The translations under genes were made by a program, and so were the position numbers. Below are positions 26,963 through 35,903 of a DNA stretch of 64,000 bases, piece by piece; position 1 is the first letter of the stretch, and each line of letters begins with the position of its first letter. The stretch spans positions 368,381 through 432,380 of the forward strand of contig NZ_MWUJ01000001.1 of NCBI RefSeq assembly GCF_002210225.1, given 5' to 3'. The notes under the pieces were generated by a model, which saw only the letters and a list, made by a program, of their open reading frames with translations, did not search any database and was not told where the DNA came from. This DNA is from Geofilum rhodophaeum (GTDB taxonomy: Bacteria; Bacteroidota; Bacteroidia; Bacteroidales; Marinilabiliaceae).

Positions 26963-27018
26963 ATAAAATCAAAGCCCTTAGCGAAAAAAACCTTTTCTTT
27001 GCCCAAAAGCCGAAAAAA

Positions 27019-28458
27019 ATGAATCCAGCATTGATCGGGAGCCTCATCGCAGGCTACTTTCTAATATTGATGGCCGTGGCATGGCTCACTGGACGCAAGG
27101 CCAATAACGCCAGCTTTTTCCTGGGCAACCGTCGTTCGCCCTGGTACCTTGTATCCATCGGCATGATCGGCTCCAGTTTGTCGGGCGTCACCTTTATTTC
27201 GGTCCCCGGCTGGGTACAAAACCAGCAATTTACCTATCTGCAGATGGTCGCCGGTTTTGTACTGGGCTACATCGTCATTGCCAACATCCTGCTGCCCCTG
27301 TACTACCGCCTTAACCTCACCTCCATTTACAGTTATCTGCAAGATCGCTTTGGCCTTTACACCTACAAATCCGGCGCCCTGCTCTTTATTGCCTCACGCA
27401 CCGTGGGTTCGGCTGCACGGCTCTATCTGATGGCCAGCGTACTGCAACTGGCCATTTTCGATGCCCTGGGGGTTCCCTTTGTAGTAACCGTTACCCTGGC
27501 CATCCTGCTCATTTGGCTTTACACTTTTAAGGGCGGTGTGGGCACCATTATATGGACCGACGCCCTGCAAACGCTCTTGATGCTCAGCGCGGTGGGCATC
27601 ACCATTTACCACGTGGCCACCAGTCTGCAACTCTCCCCGTCGGGCCTGGTGCAAACCATTGTCGACAGCGAACTTTCGCGCATCTTTGTTTGGGACAACT
27701 GGAAGGCACCCAACCACTTCATCAAGCAATTTTTCGCAGGGGCCTTCATCACCATTGTGATGACCGGACTCGATCAGGATATGATGCAAAAAAACCTCTC
27801 CTGCAAAACCCTGCGGGAGTCGCAGAAAAATATGTATTGGTACGGCATCGCCTTTTTGCCGGTCAACCTCCTGTTCATGAGTCTGGGTGTACTCCTCTTT
27901 ACCTTTGTGGCCCATGAGGGACTGCCCCTGCCCGAAAGGGCCGACGATCTTTATCCCTTGCTGGCCCTGGGCGGACACCTGCCGGCTGCGGTAGGGGTGT
28001 TTTTTATTCTTGGCCTGGTGGCGGCCGCCTACTCCAGTGCCGATTCGGCCCTAACGGCGCTCACCACCTCCTTTTCGATCGACATCCTGCGCATCGACAA
28101 AATGCCAGAAACAAAGGCCAAACGCCTGCGCACCTTAACCCACATCGGCTTTAGCCTGCTTACCGCCCTGGTCATTCTGGTTTTTCGCTGGCTCAACAAA
28201 GACAGCATCATCGACACCATCTACACCCTGGCCGGTTACACCTACGGCCCCCTGCTCGGCTTTTATGCCTTTGGCTTGTTTACCCGCTTGCGCATACACG
28301 ATAAGCTGGTTCCCCTGGCTGCCCTGCTGCCCCCCATTTTGACAGGCATCCTCGACTTCAATGCCTACAACTGGTTCGGCTTTCACCTGGGCTACGAAAA
28401 ACTCATCCTCAACGGGGCACTCACCTTCCTGCTGCTCCTGCTGCTTGGAAAAAAATAA
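27019..28458 (+). CDS. Sodium:solute symporter (SSS family)
   Basis: 479-residue inner-membrane transporter with about 13 hydrophobic helices. SSS signatures: NASFFLGNRRSPWYLVSIGMIGSS near the N-terminus, SIYSYLQDRFG, FKGGVGTIIWTDALQ, and the Na+ site segment AAYSSADSALTALTTSFSID with the typical Ser residues. The ATG at 27019 starts the first helix; in-frame codons upstream overlap recR. The solute cannot be inferred. A Na+-coupled transporter next to Na+-NQR genes fits a sodium-based energy economy, though adjacency may be chance. Confidence 0.92.
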   Translation: MNPALIGSLIAGYFLILMAVAWLTGRKANNASFFLGNRRSPWYLVSIGMIGSSLSGVTFISVPGWVQNQQFTYLQMVAGFVLGYIVIANILLPLYYRLNLTSIYSYLQDRFGLYTYKSGALLFIASRTVGSAARLYLMASVLQLAIFDALGVPFVVTVTLAILLIWLYTFKGGVGTIIWTDALQTLLMLSAVGITIYHVATSLQLSPSGLVQTIVDSELSRIFVWDNWKAPNHFIKQFFAGAFITIVMTGLDQDMMQKNLSCKTLRESQKNMYWYGIAFLPVNLLFMSLGVLLFTFVAHEGLPLPERADDLYPLLALGGHLPAAVGVFFILGLVAAAYSSADSALTALTTSFSIDILRIDKMPETKAKRLRTLTHIGFSLLTALVILVFRWLNKDSIIDTIYTLAGYTYGPLLGFYAFGLFTRLRIHDKLVPLAALLPPILTGILDFNAYNWFGFHLGYEKLILNGALTFLLLLLLGKK

Positions 28459-28471
28459 AAAATCACGCATT

Positions 28472-28503
28472 TTTTATTTAGGATGTTTGCATCCTAAATA
28501 AAA
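28472..28503. promoter_or_regulatory. Perfect 14+14 bp inverted repeat, candidate operator
   Basis: Arms TTTTATTTAGGATG (28472-28485) and CATCCTAAATAAAA (28490-28503) are exact reverse complements around TTTG. That loop is the -33 element of the nqrM-like gene's promoter, and the right arm fills most of the spacer. The TTTAGG...CCTAAA core resembles operators of the DtxR/MntR metalloregulator family (comparison from memory). There is no T-run after it, so it is a poor terminator for the upstream transporter gene. Confidence 0.6.
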
Positions 28504-28517
28504 GCGCCCTATATTTG
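28486..28517 (+). promoter_or_regulatory. Promoter of the NqrM-like gene
   Basis: TTTG (28486-28489), exactly 20 bases, TATATTTG (28510-28517): the best match in the window to the Bacteroidota promoter consensus. The ATG is at 28558. Confidence 0.82.
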
Positions 28518-28557
28518 CAGTGTAAGGTATGATTGATTGCTCAGTAAAAAACGCAAG

Positions 28558-28740
28558 ATGACACAGTTTTTAATTATTCTCGCATTGTCTATTCTCTTTG
28601 TAGGTCTGGCGTTTTTAGGTTTTGCAGTAAAGTCCTTTTTCAAAAAAGACGCTCAACTGCGAACCTGCAGCGGCGGCAGTACTGAAGCCGGCTGTGGTTG
28701 TGGTACACAGCCTGCCTCCTGTGCCTCCGGCACCGAATAG
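28558..28740 (+). CDS. NqrM-like small cysteine-rich membrane protein
   Basis: 60-residue protein: one N-terminal transmembrane helix (about residues 3-25), a basic segment KSFFKKDAQLR, then four cysteines (Cys37, Cys46, Cys48, Cys55) in TCSGGSTEAGCGCGTQPASC. The size, single helix, Lys-rich linker and C...CxC...C pattern match NqrM (DUF539), needed for assembly of the iron centre between NqrD and NqrE. It is convergent with apbE and next to nqrA-F, which supports this. The ATG is preferred over an in-frame TTG at 28537. Alternative: a Bacteroidota small Cys-rich membrane protein of other function. It has its own promoter and a palindromic operator. Confidence 0.68.
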   Translation: MTQFLIILALSILFVGLAFLGFAVKSFFKKDAQLRTCSGGSTEAGCGCGTQPASCASGTE

Positions 28741-28754
28741 TACCGCCTCTGCAG

Positions 28755-28791
28755 AAAAAAATGGTTGCCCCTTCCGGAGCAACCATTTTTT
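28755..28791. terminator. Bidirectional terminator between the NqrM-like gene and apbE
   Basis: A stem AAAAAATGGTTGC / GCAACCATTTTTT (13 bp, left arm 28756-28768, right arm 28779-28791) with a 10-nt loop ends both convergent genes. Confidence 0.92.
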
Positions 28792-28825
28792 ATTTCCATA
28801 CTTTAGAGAGAGCACCGTCCTCCAA

Positions 28826-29842
28826 CTATTCAACAATCAAGCTGCGAAAACCTTCCGTCAGATAAACCGCATCGCCTTCCCCTTCGTGGTAAATAAAACA
28901 AACATCCAGTTCGGGCAAGTGCGCAAGCAAAGCCTTAGAAGCTTCCACGCCCAGCACCATAAAAGCAGTAGCCCAGGCATCCGCCTCCATACAGGTCGGC
29001 GCCAGTACGGTAGCGCTTAATAGCGAGTGACTGGCCGGATAACCTGTACGGGGATCAATGGTATGCGCATACTTCTTCCCATCCTCCACGTAATAATTGC
29101 GATAATTTCCGCTTGTAGCCAGCGCCCGCTTACTGATCCCCAAAATAAATTGATAATCGCCCGTAACCCTTCCCGTTTGTTCCGCGGGCCGGTCAACCCC
29201 AATGCGCCAAGGCAATCCTTTAGGATTAAGGCCTCCGGTGACCACCTCCCCACCAATCTCTACCAGATAGTTGGCACAGCCCTGGGCCGCCAAAAAAGAA
29301 GCGACCACATCAACGCCGTAGCCTTTCGCTATGGCAGAGGCATCCAACATAATGCGGGGATCTCCCTTGAGCAGACTGTCGCCTTGCCACGCCAGGGACT
29401 GCATGCCCACATACCGGCGAAGACTGTCGATAAGGGTCGGACTTATCTGCTCTTTTTTCTCAAAACCAAATCCCCAGGCATTAACCAGAGGCGCGACCGT
29501 CATATCAAAGGCGCCTTCACTTTGTTCAGAAATACGCAGGCCTTCTTCAACGACCGTTCGAAAAAAAGAATCGGCCCTAACACCCGTATTGCTGCGGTTA
29601 AAGCGGGTGATGACAGAGCTGGAGTCGAAGGTGGACAAAGAGGCGTTAAAAAGCTGCAATAAAGCCTTTATTTCGCCATGCTGATCCTCCTCCGCTTCAT
29701 ACACGATGCGATAAGTGGTTCCAAAAATCCATCCTTCATTTACTTGATAAGCATTGGGACGCGTACAAGCTGCTGCAAAAAGCAGTATTGACAGCAGCAG
29801 AAGACCTGCAATTCGTTTCATCGGACTGTTTGTTTTCATCAT
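28826..29842 (-). CDS. apbE: ApbE, FAD:protein FMN transferase
   Basis: 338-residue lipoprotein (signal MKRIAGLLLLSILLFAAAC, Cys26 counted from the first ATG; the ATG seven codons later is an equal alternative). It transfers FMN from FAD to threonines of NqrB and NqrC. Family motifs: IFGTTYRIVYEA, the FAD-site MLDASAIAKGYGVD, EIGGEVVTGG, and HTIDPRTGYPASHS with the downstream ADAWATAFMVLG. It lies just after the nqr operon terminator on the same strand, so it needs its own promoter; only a weak TAAAGTTG was seen upstream. Confidence 0.95.
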   Translation of the reverse strand: MMKTNSPMKRIAGLLLLSILLFAAACTRPNAYQVNEGWIFGTTYRIVYEAEEDQHGEIKALLQLFNASLSTFDSSSVITRFNRSNTGVRADSFFRTVVEEGLRISEQSEGAFDMTVAPLVNAWGFGFEKKEQISPTLIDSLRRYVGMQSLAWQGDSLLKGDPRIMLDASAIAKGYGVDVVASFLAAQGCANYLVEIGGEVVTGGLNPKGLPWRIGVDRPAEQTGRVTGDYQFILGISKRALATSGNYRNYYVEDGKKYAHTIDPRTGYPASHSLLSATVLAPTCMEADAWATAFMVLGVEASKALLAHLPELDVCFIYHEGEGDAVYLTEGFRSLIVE

Positions 29843-29873
29843 TTGAAGTACAACTTTACAGAAGGCGGGACAG

Positions 29874-29907
29874 ACAAGCGCAGCCTATGAACAAGCGCAG
29901 CCTATAA
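29874..29907. repeat. Tandem 17-bp duplication upstream of apbE
   Basis: ACAAGCGCAGCCTATGA (29874-29890) is repeated at 29891-29907 with one change (G to A). It lies between the nqrF terminator and the apbE start, in the stretch that must contain the apbE promoter. Confidence 0.75.
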
Positions 29908-29909
29908 AC

Positions 29910-29943
29910 AAAAACAGACCCGCAAGCTGCGTGGTCTGTTTTT
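29910..29943 (-). terminator. Terminator of the nqrABCDEF operon
   Basis: Stem AAAAACAGACC (29910-29920) / GGTCTGTTTTT (29933-29943) with an inner CGCA/TGCG helix; the T-run on the minus strand continues to TTTTTGTTT. Confidence 0.92.
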
Positions 29944-29959
29944 GATGGTAAAAGTATCC

Positions 29960-31222
29960 TTAAGAACCAAAATCGTCAAAGGCCACCATTTCATCGGGTA
30001 CTCCAAGATCATACAACATCTTGGTTACCGCAGCATTCATCATCGGGGGTCCGCAGATGTAAAATTCAATGTCTTCCGGCTCCTCATGCTTCACCAGATA
30101 ATTGTCGTAAATCACCTGATGAATAAAGCCCACGGGACCTTCCCAATTGTCCTCCGGCATAGGCTCCGACAAGGCAATGGTGAAGGTAAAGTTCGGGAAC
30201 TCCTTTTCGATAGCACGGAAATGCTCCTCATAGAAAATCTCCTTCTTAGAGCGGGCCCCGTACCAGAAGGTCACCTTACGACCGCTTTTCAGGGTGTGGA
30301 AAAGGTGGAACAAGTGCGAGCGCATGGGGGCCATACCGGCACCACCACCAATAAACATCATTTCCCGATCGGTATCCTTCAGGAAGAATTCGCCATAAGG
30401 TCCCGAGATGGTCACTTTATCACCGGGTTTGCGGGAGAAGATGAAGGAGGAACAAATACCGGGATTCACTTTCATGAAGCCACCGTTTACCCGATCAAAG
30501 GGCGGCGTGGCAATACGGATGTTCAACATCACAATGTTGCCTTCGGCAGGATGGTTGGCCATAGAGTAGGCACGGAAAGTAGGCTCCGGATTCTTCATCT
30601 GCAGGTCAAACATATTGAATTTCAACCACTCGTCGCGGAACTTCTCATCGATGTCCATATCCTTAAAGTCCACATCAATCTTGGGCACATCAATCTGAAT
30701 GTAACCACCCGATTTAAAGTCCAGATTTTCTCCTTCGGGCAATTTCACCACAAACTCCTTAATGAAAGTCGCCACATTGTTGTTGGACACTACGGTGCAC
30801 TCCCACTTCTTAATACCCAAAATCTCTTGAGGGATCTCCATTTTCATATCTTCCCGCACTTTCACCTGACAGGCCAAACGCCAGTCGGCGTTCTGCTCCT
30901 TACGGGTAAAGTATCCGGTTTCGGTGGGCAAAATAGTTCCGGCTCCATCGTGCACCTGACAGCGACACATGGCACAGGTACCACCACCACCACAAGCCGA
31001 TGGCAAAAATATTTTATTGCTCCCCAAGGCGGTTAGGAGCGATTGACCCGGTTCCACCTTCAGTTGCTTTTCCCCATCGTTGATGTCGATGGTTACTTCG
31101 CCCGACGGGGTCAGTTTCTTTTTGGCGTACAGCAGCACGGCAACCAGCAGCAACACCACCAGCAAAAACACCACAACTGCCGAAACAATGACCGAGCTTT
31201 GAATTGCAAGCATTAAGTTCAT
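29960..31222 (-). CDS. nqrF: NqrF, NADH-oxidising subunit of Na+-NQR
   Basis: 420-residue subunit that takes electrons from NADH. N-terminal transmembrane helix (about 8-32), a 2Fe-2S ferredoxin domain with Cys77, Cys83, Cys86 and Cys118, an FAD domain ([10 protein letters not shown], the flavin-binding RxYS) and an NADH domain ([48 protein letters not shown]). C-terminal [10 protein letters not shown] is typical. Last gene of nqrABCDEF, 24 bases after nqrE, followed by the operon terminator. Confidence 0.98.
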   Translation of the reverse strand: MNLMLAIQSSVIVSAVVVFLLVVLLLVAVLLYAKKKLTPSGEVTIDINDGEKQLKVEPGQSLLTALGSNKIFLPSACGGGGTCAMCRCQVHDGAGTILPTETGYFTRKEQNADWRLACQVKVREDMKMEIPQEILGIKKWECTVVSNNNVATFIKEFVVKLPEGENLDFKSGGYIQIDVPKIDVDFKDMDIDEKFRDEWLKFNMFDLQMKNPEPTFRAYSMANHPAEGNIVMLNIRIATPPFDRVNGGFMKVNPGICSSFIFSRKPGDKVTISGPYGEFFLKDTDREMMFIGGGAGMAPMRSHLFHLFHTLKSGRKVTFWYGARSKKEIFYEEHFRAIEKEFPNFTFTIALSEPMPEDNWEGPVGFIHQVIYDNYLVKHEEPEDIEFYICGPPMMNAAVTKMLYDLGVPDEMVAFDDFGS

Positions 31223-31246
31223 TATACTATTTTTATCAAGTTCACA

Positions 31247-31864
31247 TTACAGTTGAATGCCCATAAAGCTCATGAAAGCAATACCCATGAGTCCGGTGGC
31301 AATAAAGGTTATCCCCAGTCCACGCAAAGGTGCGGGCACATTGGAATAGGTAATTTTCTCACGAATGGCAGCAATACCCACAATGGCCAACAACCAGCCA
31401 ATCCCTGAACCGAGTCCGAAAACGGTCGCTTCCCCGATATTGGCATAGGCGCGTTCCTGCATAAAAAGCGAACCACCTAAAATGGCACAGTTTACCGCAA
31501 TCAGGGGAAGAAAAATACCCAGCGAGGAATAAAGCGCCGGAGCAAACTTCTCTACAATCATCTCCACCAGCTGTACCATCGAAGCAATCACCGCAATAAA
31601 CATGATGAAACTTAAAAAGCTCAGATCCACCGAAGCGAAATCCTCACCCAGCCAACTCAAAGCACCGGCCGACAGTACATAGTTCTCCAGCAAGTAGTTC
31701 ACCGGAACGGTAATGGCCAACACAAAAACAACAGCCACCCCCAGTCCGAACGAAGTCTTCACCGTTTTGGATACCGCCAGGTAGGAACACATACCCAGAA
31801 AGTAGGCAAAGACCATGTTATCGATGAAGATGGACTTAACGAATATATTCAGTAAATTTTCCAT
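31247..31864 (-). CDS. nqrE: NqrE, membrane subunit of Na+-NQR
   Basis: 205-residue integral membrane subunit with six predicted helices; with NqrD it forms the pseudosymmetric pair that holds the iron centre in the membrane. Recognisable segments are [20 protein letters not shown] with CSYLAV (Cys26) and [20 protein letters not shown] (Cys ligand in the second half). Length is normal for the family. Located between nqrD (29 bases) and nqrF. Confidence 0.97.
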   Translation of the reverse strand: MENLLNIFVKSIFIDNMVFAYFLGMCSYLAVSKTVKTSFGLGVAVVFVLAITVPVNYLLENYVLSAGALSWLGEDFASVDLSFLSFIMFIAVIASMVQLVEMIVEKFAPALYSSLGIFLPLIAVNCAILGGSLFMQERAYANIGEATVFGLGSGIGWLLAIVGIAAIREKITYSNVPAPLRGLGITFIATGLMGIAFMSFMGIQL

Positions 31865-31893
31865 TTCGAATAACTTAAACAGGTTTTGGACAA

Positions 31894-32553
31894 TTAGGAT
31901 TCAATCAATTCTTTGTTGCGTGAACGCTGCACCCAGATAATGATGCCCACAACAATAAGCGCCATAGGCGGCAAAATCATAAAGCCGTTGTTCACGTAAC
32001 CCCAGTCGTAAAACACCTGAGGAATCACCCGTAATTCGCCCAAACCGGGCAAAGTCAAGGTTCCTGATCCGAAAAGCTCACGGAAAAAGGCTACGATAAT
32101 CAGAATCAGACCGTAACCGGCTCCGTTACCCACGGCATCGAGAACGGACGGCCAAGGCTTATTGCCCAAAGCAAAAGCCTCCAAACGCCCCATAATGATA
32201 CAGTTGGTAATAATCAGACCCACAAAAACCGAAAGCTGACGACTTACATCGTAGGCAAAGGCTTTCAAAATCTGGTCGACCAGAATAACCAGCGCGGCCA
32301 CAATGACCAGCTGAACAATTATTCGTATTCTGGAAGGGATGCTGTTACGGATCAACGAAATAATCAGGTTGGCAAAAACCAGTACCGCAATAACAGAAAT
32401 CGACATCACAATGGCCGGTTCCAACTTGGCTGTTACCGCCAGTGCCGAACAGATACCCAACACCTGCGTGGTAATGGGGTTTTGGCTGCCAATGGGACCT
32501 GTAATAAGCTTCAGGTTTTTGGCAGAAAATAAAGGTTCCTTCTCGTTACTCAT
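31894..32553 (-). CDS. nqrD: NqrD, membrane subunit of Na+-NQR
   Basis: 219-residue integral membrane subunit, paralogue of NqrE. Segments [21 protein letters not shown] (split around the Cys) and [20 protein letters not shown] contain the conserved cysteines that bind the iron centre with NqrE. The start ATG at 32553 overlaps the nqrC stop by eight bases, suggesting translational coupling. Confidence 0.97.
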   Translation of the reverse strand: MSNEKEPLFSAKNLKLITGPIGSQNPITTQVLGICSALAVTAKLEPAIVMSISVIAVLVFANLIISLIRNSIPSRIRIIVQLVIVAALVILVDQILKAFAYDVSRQLSVFVGLIITNCIIMGRLEAFALGNKPWPSVLDAVGNGAGYGLILIIVAFFRELFGSGTLTLPGLGELRVIPQVFYDWGYVNNGFMILPPMALIVVGIIIWVQRSRNKELIES

Positions 32554-33259
32554 GGCTCGCCCTTTCTAAATTTTTTAAGAATGATTCATAACCTTTGAAG
32601 AAATCGCTGAGCATATTTTCCAGTCCCTTACTGGTAATGGTACCACCAGAAACCGCATCCACTTCAAACTTATCTTCGGCATCGGCACCACCCTTAACCA
32701 CGGCGATGCTTTTAAAGGTTCCCTGGTCAAAAATCTGCTTACCCACAAATTGCTCCTGAAAAACAGGCTTCTCAATTTCTGCACCCAAACCAGGTGTTTC
32801 TCCCTTGTGACCAAAGGTGGCACCATAAATGGTGCTGCCATCACTATTAACCGCCACATAGCCCCAAATGGGGCCCCAGAGTCCGGCACCACGCAATTGC
32901 AACACATATTTCTTTTCGCCACCCTCTAAATGGGCCTCATAAACCGGATACAGGCGGTCTTCAGCAGGTTTACGCAGTTCTACCGCAAGATCTACGTCAA
33001 AGGCTACCCCTTCGACTTTGTTTCCGGCAAAATCTACGATGTAACTGTGCTCACCAATTATATCGGCATACTTCTGTTCGGCATCCGCACTGCTGGCAGC
33101 CACGTTGATGGACTGAAGGATGTCGATTTTTTTTGCTACCATCTCGTTGCGCTCCTGACGTGGTTTCAAGGCCTGCGACACAAAGGCCAGCAGAGCAGCT
33201 ACCACCACCACCATCACCGCGGCGTAGATGAATGTATAAGCGTTTCCTTGTTTATTCAT
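32546..33259 (-). CDS. nqrC: NqrC, FMN-carrying subunit of Na+-NQR
   Basis: 237 residues from the ATG at 33259 (an in-frame TTG three codons upstream is rejected). One N-terminal helix (TFIYAAVMVVVVAALLAFV) anchors a periplasmic FMN-binding domain. The flavinylation motif is SGGT in DAVSGGTITSKG, with Thr207 the likely FMN acceptor for ApbE. GLWGPIWGYVAV and GETPGLGAEI are typical. Sixteen bases after nqrB; overlaps nqrD. Confidence 0.97.
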   Translation of the reverse strand: MNKQGNAYTFIYAAVMVVVVAALLAFVSQALKPRQERNEMVAKKIDILQSINVAASSADAEQKYADIIGEHSYIVDFAGNKVEGVAFDVDLAVELRKPAEDRLYPVYEAHLEGGEKKYVLQLRGAGLWGPIWGYVAVNSDGSTIYGATFGHKGETPGLGAEIEKPVFQEQFVGKQIFDQGTFKSIAVVKGGADAEDKFEVDAVSGGTITSKGLENMLSDFFKGYESFLKNLERASHE

Positions 33260-33275
33260 TTTGGTCAACTTTTAC

Positions 33276-34439
33276 TTAGGCTTTAACAACTGCTCGTTTT
33301 AATCTCCTTTTGATGTTGGCCTCCACCACAAAATGGTCGATCAGGGGGGCAAAGGTATTCATCAGCAAAATGGCCAGCATCATCCCTTCGGGATAGGCCG
33401 GATTAAACACCCTGATGAGCACAGCAAATACACCAATCAGGAAGCCATAAATCCATTTCCCCGCTTCGGTACGTGAGGCTGAAACCGGATCGGTAGCCAT
33501 AAACACGGCACCAAAGGCAAAACCGCCCAGCGTCAGATGCTGCAGGGCACTGATGTGCATCAATCCGTTGCTGCTTTCAGCACCCAGCCAGTTAAAGACG
33601 AGTCCCATTAAAAGACCACCCGCAAAAACGGAGGTCATTACCTTCCAACTGCCGATGCCGGTATAAATCAGAACCAGGGCCCCAAGCAGGATGGCCAGCG
33701 TGGACGTTTCTCCAATGGATCCGGGAATAACACCCAGAAAGCTCTCCATGATGGAAAACTTATCGGAATTGCCGGCAACGGCTGCTCCCAAAGCGGTTGC
33801 TCCGGTAGCTGCATCAACGCCTTCCATACCGGAAAATCCGGAAATCCACACGATATCGCCCGACATTTGAGCCGGATAGGCAAAAAACAAGAAGGCCCTG
33901 GCCAAAAGGGCCGGATTCCAGATATTCATGCCGCTTCCGCCAAAAATTTCCTTCCCTATAACAACGGCAAAAGCTGTAGCCACCACCACCATCCACAGGG
34001 GAATATCCACCGGCAAAATCAGCGGAATCAACATTCCCGAAACAAGGAAACCCTCGTTGACTTCGTGACCACGTATTTGCGCAAAAATAAATTCAATACC
34101 CAATCCTGTTCCGTAGGAAACCACAATAATGGGCACCACACGTAAAGCACCGTGCAGAACCATGTCCCAAAATCCGGCCTCCATACCCTGGGCCAGAAAG
34201 TGCTGATACCCGGTATTCCAAATGCCAAAAAGCAAGGCAGGCACCAAAGCCAGCACCACCACGATCATGGTCCGCTTCATATCGATCGCATCCCGGACGT
34301 GCACCCCGTTTTTGTTGGTCTTATCGGGCACAAACAACAAGGTTTCGAATGCATCATAAGTAGAATGAAACATCTCAAACCTCCCCCCCTTCGAGACATG
34401 GGGTTTGATATTATCCAGTAATTTTCTTAATGCCTTCAT
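33276..34439 (-). CDS. nqrB: NqrB, membrane subunit of Na+-NQR
   Basis: 387-residue integral membrane subunit with about ten helices, carrying covalent FMN and riboflavin and forming the sodium path. The flavinylation site is in VDAATGATALG with Thr215 the likely acceptor; KEIFGGSGMNIWNPALLARAF is split around the conserved Gly/Asn region typical of the NqrB/RnfD family, and FMATDPVSASRTEAGKWIYG is canonical. Normal length. Thirty bases after nqrA. Confidence 0.97.
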   Translation of the reverse strand: MKALRKLLDNIKPHVSKGGRFEMFHSTYDAFETLLFVPDKTNKNGVHVRDAIDMKRTMIVVVLALVPALLFGIWNTGYQHFLAQGMEAGFWDMVLHGALRVVPIIVVSYGTGLGIEFIFAQIRGHEVNEGFLVSGMLIPLILPVDIPLWMVVVATAFAVVIGKEIFGGSGMNIWNPALLARAFLFFAYPAQMSGDIVWISGFSGMEGVDAATGATALGAAVAGNSDKFSIMESFLGVIPGSIGETSTLAILLGALVLIYTGIGSWKVMTSVFAGGLLMGLVFNWLGAESSNGLMHISALQHLTLGGFAFGAVFMATDPVSASRTEAGKWIYGFLIGVFAVLIRVFNPAYPEGMMLAILLMNTFAPLIDHFVVEANIKRRLKRAVVKA

Positions 34440-34469
34440 TAGAAATTATTTTGATTGTCTTTTAATGGT

Positions 34470-35819
34470 TTAAGCTCCAAGCTCCTTAATCATCAAATCC
34501 ATTCCTTTGCGAAGGATGGCCTGAACCTCCAACTTGGAAGTATCCACGAATTCACAAAGTGCCAGATCCTCTTCCACCACTTCGTACATCCCCAACTGCT
34601 CCATCTTGTCGAGATCCTCAGCCAGTACAGCCTTGATCAGGAACTCAGGCAGAATATCCATGGGTAAAACCTTATCGTACTGTCCGGAAACCACAATGGC
34701 ACGTTCGCCACCATGCATATTGGCATCGAGCTTATAAGTCTTGTTTTTACTGAGCCAGCTGAAAAAGGTACGCGACATACTGAATTTACCAAAACCCGGC
34801 AGTGCCCATCCAAGAAACTCGTGTTCGTCGCCTTCGGGAATAACCGTTACCTGTGAATGATAAAAACCCAAATAACCGTCGCGACCTACCTGACTCCCTG
34901 TCAAAACATTACCTGAAACAATGCGCAACTGCCCCTCGGCCAGCTTGTCCTTCAAAACCTCACTTACCGAGGCGCCCAGTCGATAACGCAAATAGCAGGG
35001 CTTAAGCACTTCCGAACCGGTAAGTGCCAATACTCTGGAGAAATCGTGTTTGCCGGTTGTAAACAACTTGCCCACCGATACAATTTCCTGAGGTTGAATC
35101 ACCCATACTTTTTCACCCTTATTGATGGGACTTACATGGTGAATTTGTACCCCGACGTTTCCGGCAGGGTGGGGACCGGCAAAAGTGTGCACTTGTACCC
35201 CTTGAAGACTATTGTACAGCTTGGAAGCCGAATCTCGGCTGGTTCCAATATGTACTTCAGGAGCCAGTTTCTTCAGCACCTCGACACCTGTTTTAAACGC
35301 CTCTTCCTCTCCCGTAAGAACAAAGTCCATATCGGGTGCCAGCGGAGCAGAATCAAAGCCAGATACAAAAATGGCCTTCGGTGTTTCCTGCGGATTCGCA
35401 ATCACATCGTAAGGCCTTTGACGAAAATAGGGCCAGGCGCCGCTCTCCAACAAACGGGCAACCAAAGCCTCCCGGTCCATTTGAGCAGGAACAGCAGTTC
35501 CAAAATCCACCGCATCGTCCTTCCCGTCGTTCTCCAGTACCACTTCCAGAATGCGTCGGCGTTCCCCTCGAATAACGGCCTTAAGGGTTCCGCTAACGGG
35601 TGAAACAAACTTCAGCTCCGGACGATACTTGTCGTAAAACAAAACCGTGCCGATCTGAACCTGCTCCCCTTCCTTAACCACCATTTTGGGGGTTAAACCG
35701 TGAAAGTCCACAGGCTTAATGGCAAATAGACCAGGCAATTGGGTTTGTCCGAAAACCTTCTCGGCCTTTCCCGCCAACGGGATATCCAGCCCCTTCTTTA
35801 TTTTAATCACCTCAGACAT
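34470..35819 (-). CDS. nqrA: NqrA, cytosolic subunit of Na+-NQR
   Basis: 449-residue peripheral subunit that interacts with ubiquinone or menaquinone and NqrB. It starts with IKIKKGLDIPLAGKAE and contains KPVDFHGLTPKMVVKEG, a lipoyl/biotinyl-like hammerhead region, and the C-terminal CEFVDTSKLEVQAILRKGMD. First gene of the operon; a -7 box lies at 35846-35853. Six subunits in order A-F with intact cofactor motifs indicate a working Na+ pump. Confidence 0.98.
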   Translation of the reverse strand: MSEVIKIKKGLDIPLAGKAEKVFGQTQLPGLFAIKPVDFHGLTPKMVVKEGEQVQIGTVLFYDKYRPELKFVSPVSGTLKAVIRGERRRILEVVLENDGKDDAVDFGTAVPAQMDREALVARLLESGAWPYFRQRPYDVIANPQETPKAIFVSGFDSAPLAPDMDFVLTGEEEAFKTGVEVLKKLAPEVHIGTSRDSASKLYNSLQGVQVHTFAGPHPAGNVGVQIHHVSPINKGEKVWVIQPQEIVSVGKLFTTGKHDFSRVLALTGSEVLKPCYLRYRLGASVSEVLKDKLAEGQLRIVSGNVLTGSQVGRDGYLGFYHSQVTVIPEGDEHEFLGWALPGFGKFSMSRTFFSWLSKNKTYKLDANMHGGERAIVVSGQYDKVLPMDILPEFLIKAVLAEDLDKMEQLGMYEVVEEDLALCEFVDTSKLEVQAILRKGMDLMIKELGA

Positions 35820-35845
35820 ACTTGAATTGTATTTGAATTTGCAGG

Positions 35846-35853
35846 CAAAATTA
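35846..35853 (-). promoter_or_regulatory. nqr operon -7 box
   Basis: Minus strand TAATTTTG, perfect TAnnTTTG, about 27 bases before the nqrA ATG; the -33 region has no clear TTTG. The palindrome upstream of the nqrM-like gene is not repeated here. Confidence 0.6.
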
Positions 35854-35903
35854 CATAAAATTATAAGTTTTCCATATTATTGTATGGCAGAAACCGTTTC
35901 ATT

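Noticed and set aside
28472-28503. Interpreting the palindrome as a terminator for the sodium:solute symporter gene
   Set aside because: No T-run follows it on the plus strand (AAATAAAAGC follows); overlap with the -33 box favours an operator, although a weak 3'-end role is not excluded.
29942-31036. 364-codon plus-strand frame antisense to nqrF
   Set aside because: Composition is typical of an antisense shadow, and nqrF is unmistakable on the minus strand.
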